34,249 nt of DNA from Eubacteriales bacterium (GTDB lineage: Bacteria; Bacillota; Clostridia; Lachnospirales; Lachnospiraceae): assembly GCA_030524715.1 (NCBI GenBank), contig JAUNGB010000059.1, positions 1-34,249 on the forward strand. Reading direction: 5' to 3'. The notes beneath the pieces were generated by a model. That model was not told the origin of the DNA and did no database searches. It saw only the letters and a list, made by a program, of their open reading frames with translations. Positions 32,952 through 34,249 of the stretch are shown piece by piece. The translations under genes and the position numbers were made by a program. Position 1 is the first letter of the stretch. Each line of letters opens with the position of its first letter.

Positions 32952-33058
32952 TGCCGCTGTCCGCGGCCTGATCTTCTATTACATGAATTACATGATTTAA
33001 TATTCCCTGTAAAGGTTAACTAATCTCGAATAATAAGCCCTTATTACTTCAGGATTAG
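32952..33058 (-). other. Two stem-loops in the pyrF-pyrK gap
   Basis: One is TAATAA/TTATTA (33031-33046) inside an outer CTAATC/GATTAG stem (33020-33058). The other is GCCGC/GCGGC (32952-32966), just upstream of the pyrK ribosome binding site. Neither has a T tract, so I do not call terminators. They may be RNA processing or stability sites. Confidence 0.4.
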
Positions 33059-33070
33059 AGCAACGATATA

Positions 33071-33997
33071 CTAACGGCCCGAAAGCGCGCCGCTGATATC
33101 TGCGATCATGTCTTTTACTGCCTGCCGGGAAGCATCCGCATAGTTCAGTTCGCCGATGGCTGCATATTTCTCCTGTTTATAGGCGGCAATGATCCCTCTT
33201 GAGGAATTTACGATCGCACCGAGTCCGTCTTCATTAAAGAAATGCACCAGATCAGCGCCCTTGCCGCCCTGTGCCCCATAGCCCGGCACTAAAATAAAGG
33301 TTTTCGGCATGATCTTACGGAGAATCTTTCCCATTTCCGGGTAGGTAGCGCCTACTACAGCTCCGATGTAGCTGTACTCTGCTCCCATATGATCCTCTCC
33401 CCACTGGGCCACCTTTTCTCCCACCCACTCATACAGAGGACGTCCGTCGATGATCCTGTCCTGGAACTCCCCGCTGGAAGGATTGGAGGTCTTTACCAGA
33501 ATAAATAAGCCTTTCTTCTCTTCTTTACACACATCAATAAACGGCTTCACACCGTCAGAGCCAAGATAAGGATTGACCGTAGCAAAATCCTCATCAAAGC
33601 CGGAATAAAATTTGCTCCCTACCTGTACTCTGCCCAGATGTCCCACTGCATAGGCGGCAGAGGTAGAGCCGATATCACCGCGCTTAATGTCTCCGATGAC
33701 AACCAGATCTTTTTCTTTACAGTAATCTACTGTTTTTTTATAAGCTGTAAGTCCCGGGATGCCGAACTGCTCATACATGGCTATCTGCGGCTTTACGGCA
33801 GGGATCAAATCGCAGGTTGCATCCACGATCCCTTTGTTAAACTGCCAGATAGCTTCTGCGGCTCCCTCCAAAGTCTCTCCGTACTCTGCGAACGCCGCAT
33901 CCTGGATATGTTTGGGAATATAGCCGAGCATAGGATCCAGGCCCACAACGATAGGTGCATTTGTTTTACGGATCTTGTCAATCAACTTGTCAATCAT
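33071..33997 (-). CDS. pyrF: Orotidine 5'-phosphate decarboxylase (type 2)
   Basis: PyrF decarboxylates OMP to UMP, the last step of de novo UMP synthesis. At 308 residues it belongs to the longer type 2 subfamily; type 1 enzymes are about 230. The catalytic Asp-Lys-Asp region is VVIGDIKRGDIGSTSAAYA, and the phosphate-site segment is LVPGYGAQGGKGAD. Its start has AGGAGG upstream. It leads the pyrF-pyrK-pyrD operon, and its substrate comes from PyrE encoded at 17724-18398. Confidence 0.96.
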   Translation of the reverse strand: MIDKLIDKIRKTNAPIVVGLDPMLGYIPKHIQDAAFAEYGETLEGAAEAIWQFNKGIVDATCDLIPAVKPQIAMYEQFGIPGLTAYKKTVDYCKEKDLVVIGDIKRGDIGSTSAAYAVGHLGRVQVGSKFYSGFDEDFATVNPYLGSDGVKPFIDVCKEEKKGLFILVKTSNPSSGEFQDRIIDGRPLYEWVGEKVAQWGEDHMGAEYSYIGAVVGATYPEMGKILRKIMPKTFILVPGYGAQGGKGADLVHFFNEDGLGAIVNSSRGIIAAYKQEKYAAIGELNYADASRQAVKDMIADISGALSGR

Positions 33998-34022
33998 GAA
34001 TTCGTCCTCCTAATAGTGTTGT

Positions 34023-34084
34023 GTTACTGATCTATAACCCTAACAGCCTTGCAGCAAGTGCAAGGCCTGGGCGCGAACAGTAAC
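34023..34084. repeat. Interspersed palindromic element in the pyrF leader
   Basis: GTTACTG (34023-34029) and CAGTAAC (34078-34084) are perfect inverted ends. Inside, GCCTTGCA (34046-34053) pairs with TGCAAGGC (34059-34066) around GCAAG. It lies 26 bases before the pyrF start and would be transcribed in the operon leader. There is no T tract, so it is not a PyrR attenuator. Confidence 0.65.
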
Positions 34085-34249
34085 AGTGTTGTTACATTTT
34101 AAGACTCGCCCTACACAGACGTTCCTCTCATTCATAATACACGATATCCGTCATTTAATAAAGCATTTTTTCTCAGTTTACCAGCATTCATTTTTTTGCT
34201 GAAGTGAAAAGTTAAATTCCACTCTGAAAATGGCATCAAAAAAAGTAGA
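34085..34249 (-). promoter_or_regulatory. Upstream region of pyrF with a candidate -10
   Basis: This AT-rich stretch holds no gene. On the minus strand TATTAT (34139-34134) preceded by TG is the best -10 candidate; no good -35 matches it. A second pair, TTGATG with TTTAAC after 17 bases, lies nearer the right edge. Neither is convincing. Confidence 0.3.

Noticed and set aside
33998-34249. PyrR attenuator before pyrF
   Set aside because: The hairpin there has no T tract and is a copy of the interspersed repeat; no PyrR binding loop is recognised.

Overview
The window reads as a chromosome segment of a gut-type Firmicute, most likely a Lachnospiraceae (Clostridia) member. This rests on moderate GC, strong AGGAGG ribosome binding sites, occasional TTG and GTG starts, a type 1B dihydroorotate dehydrogenase (PyrD with PyrK), a BspA-like leucine-rich surface protein, and the clpC-radA neighbourhood. 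Every gene I accept is on the minus strand except one divergent regulator. No species can be named without a database search.

Layout from left to right. The left edge (1-130) looks like the promoter and leader of an rRNA operon running leftwards out of the window (inference). Next come a BspA-type LRR protein, a promoter-driven pair (small beta-rich protein and radA), and a gntR-clpC unit with a long, strongly structured leader. Positions 8820-13975 hold a purine operon read as purE-purM-purN-purD, followed by alkD and an SseB-like gene. Positions 14065-18398 hold pyrE, a 50-residue membrane peptide, VanZ, a small three-helix membrane protein, an HD hydrolase and a long M29 peptidase.

The most interesting block is 18575-29742. 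A divergent YheO/DauR-like PAS-HTH regulator faces a nine-gene operon: RidA, class I aminotransferase, a divergent M29/NicX-like metalloenzyme, an M20 dipeptidase and a five-gene dipeptide ABC transporter. It looks like a self-contained, regulated uptake and catabolic pathway for a peptide or amino-acid-like compound. The transporter permease gene dppB carries a frameshift, the operon leader has an intrinsic-terminator-like attenuator right at the predicted start of transcription, and a vestigial second M29 gene end lies upstream of the intact one.

The right end has a secreted Big_2 protein, a Uma2 family nuclease-like gene with its own promoter, and the pyrF-pyrK-pyrD pyrimidine operon. Together with pyrE this gives OMP synthesis from dihydroorotate.

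Across the window several intergenic palindromes share GTTACTGT...ACAGTAAC ends, often around a CAAGCCTTGCA stem. They appear to be an interspersed repeat family that enters operon leaders and gene ends.
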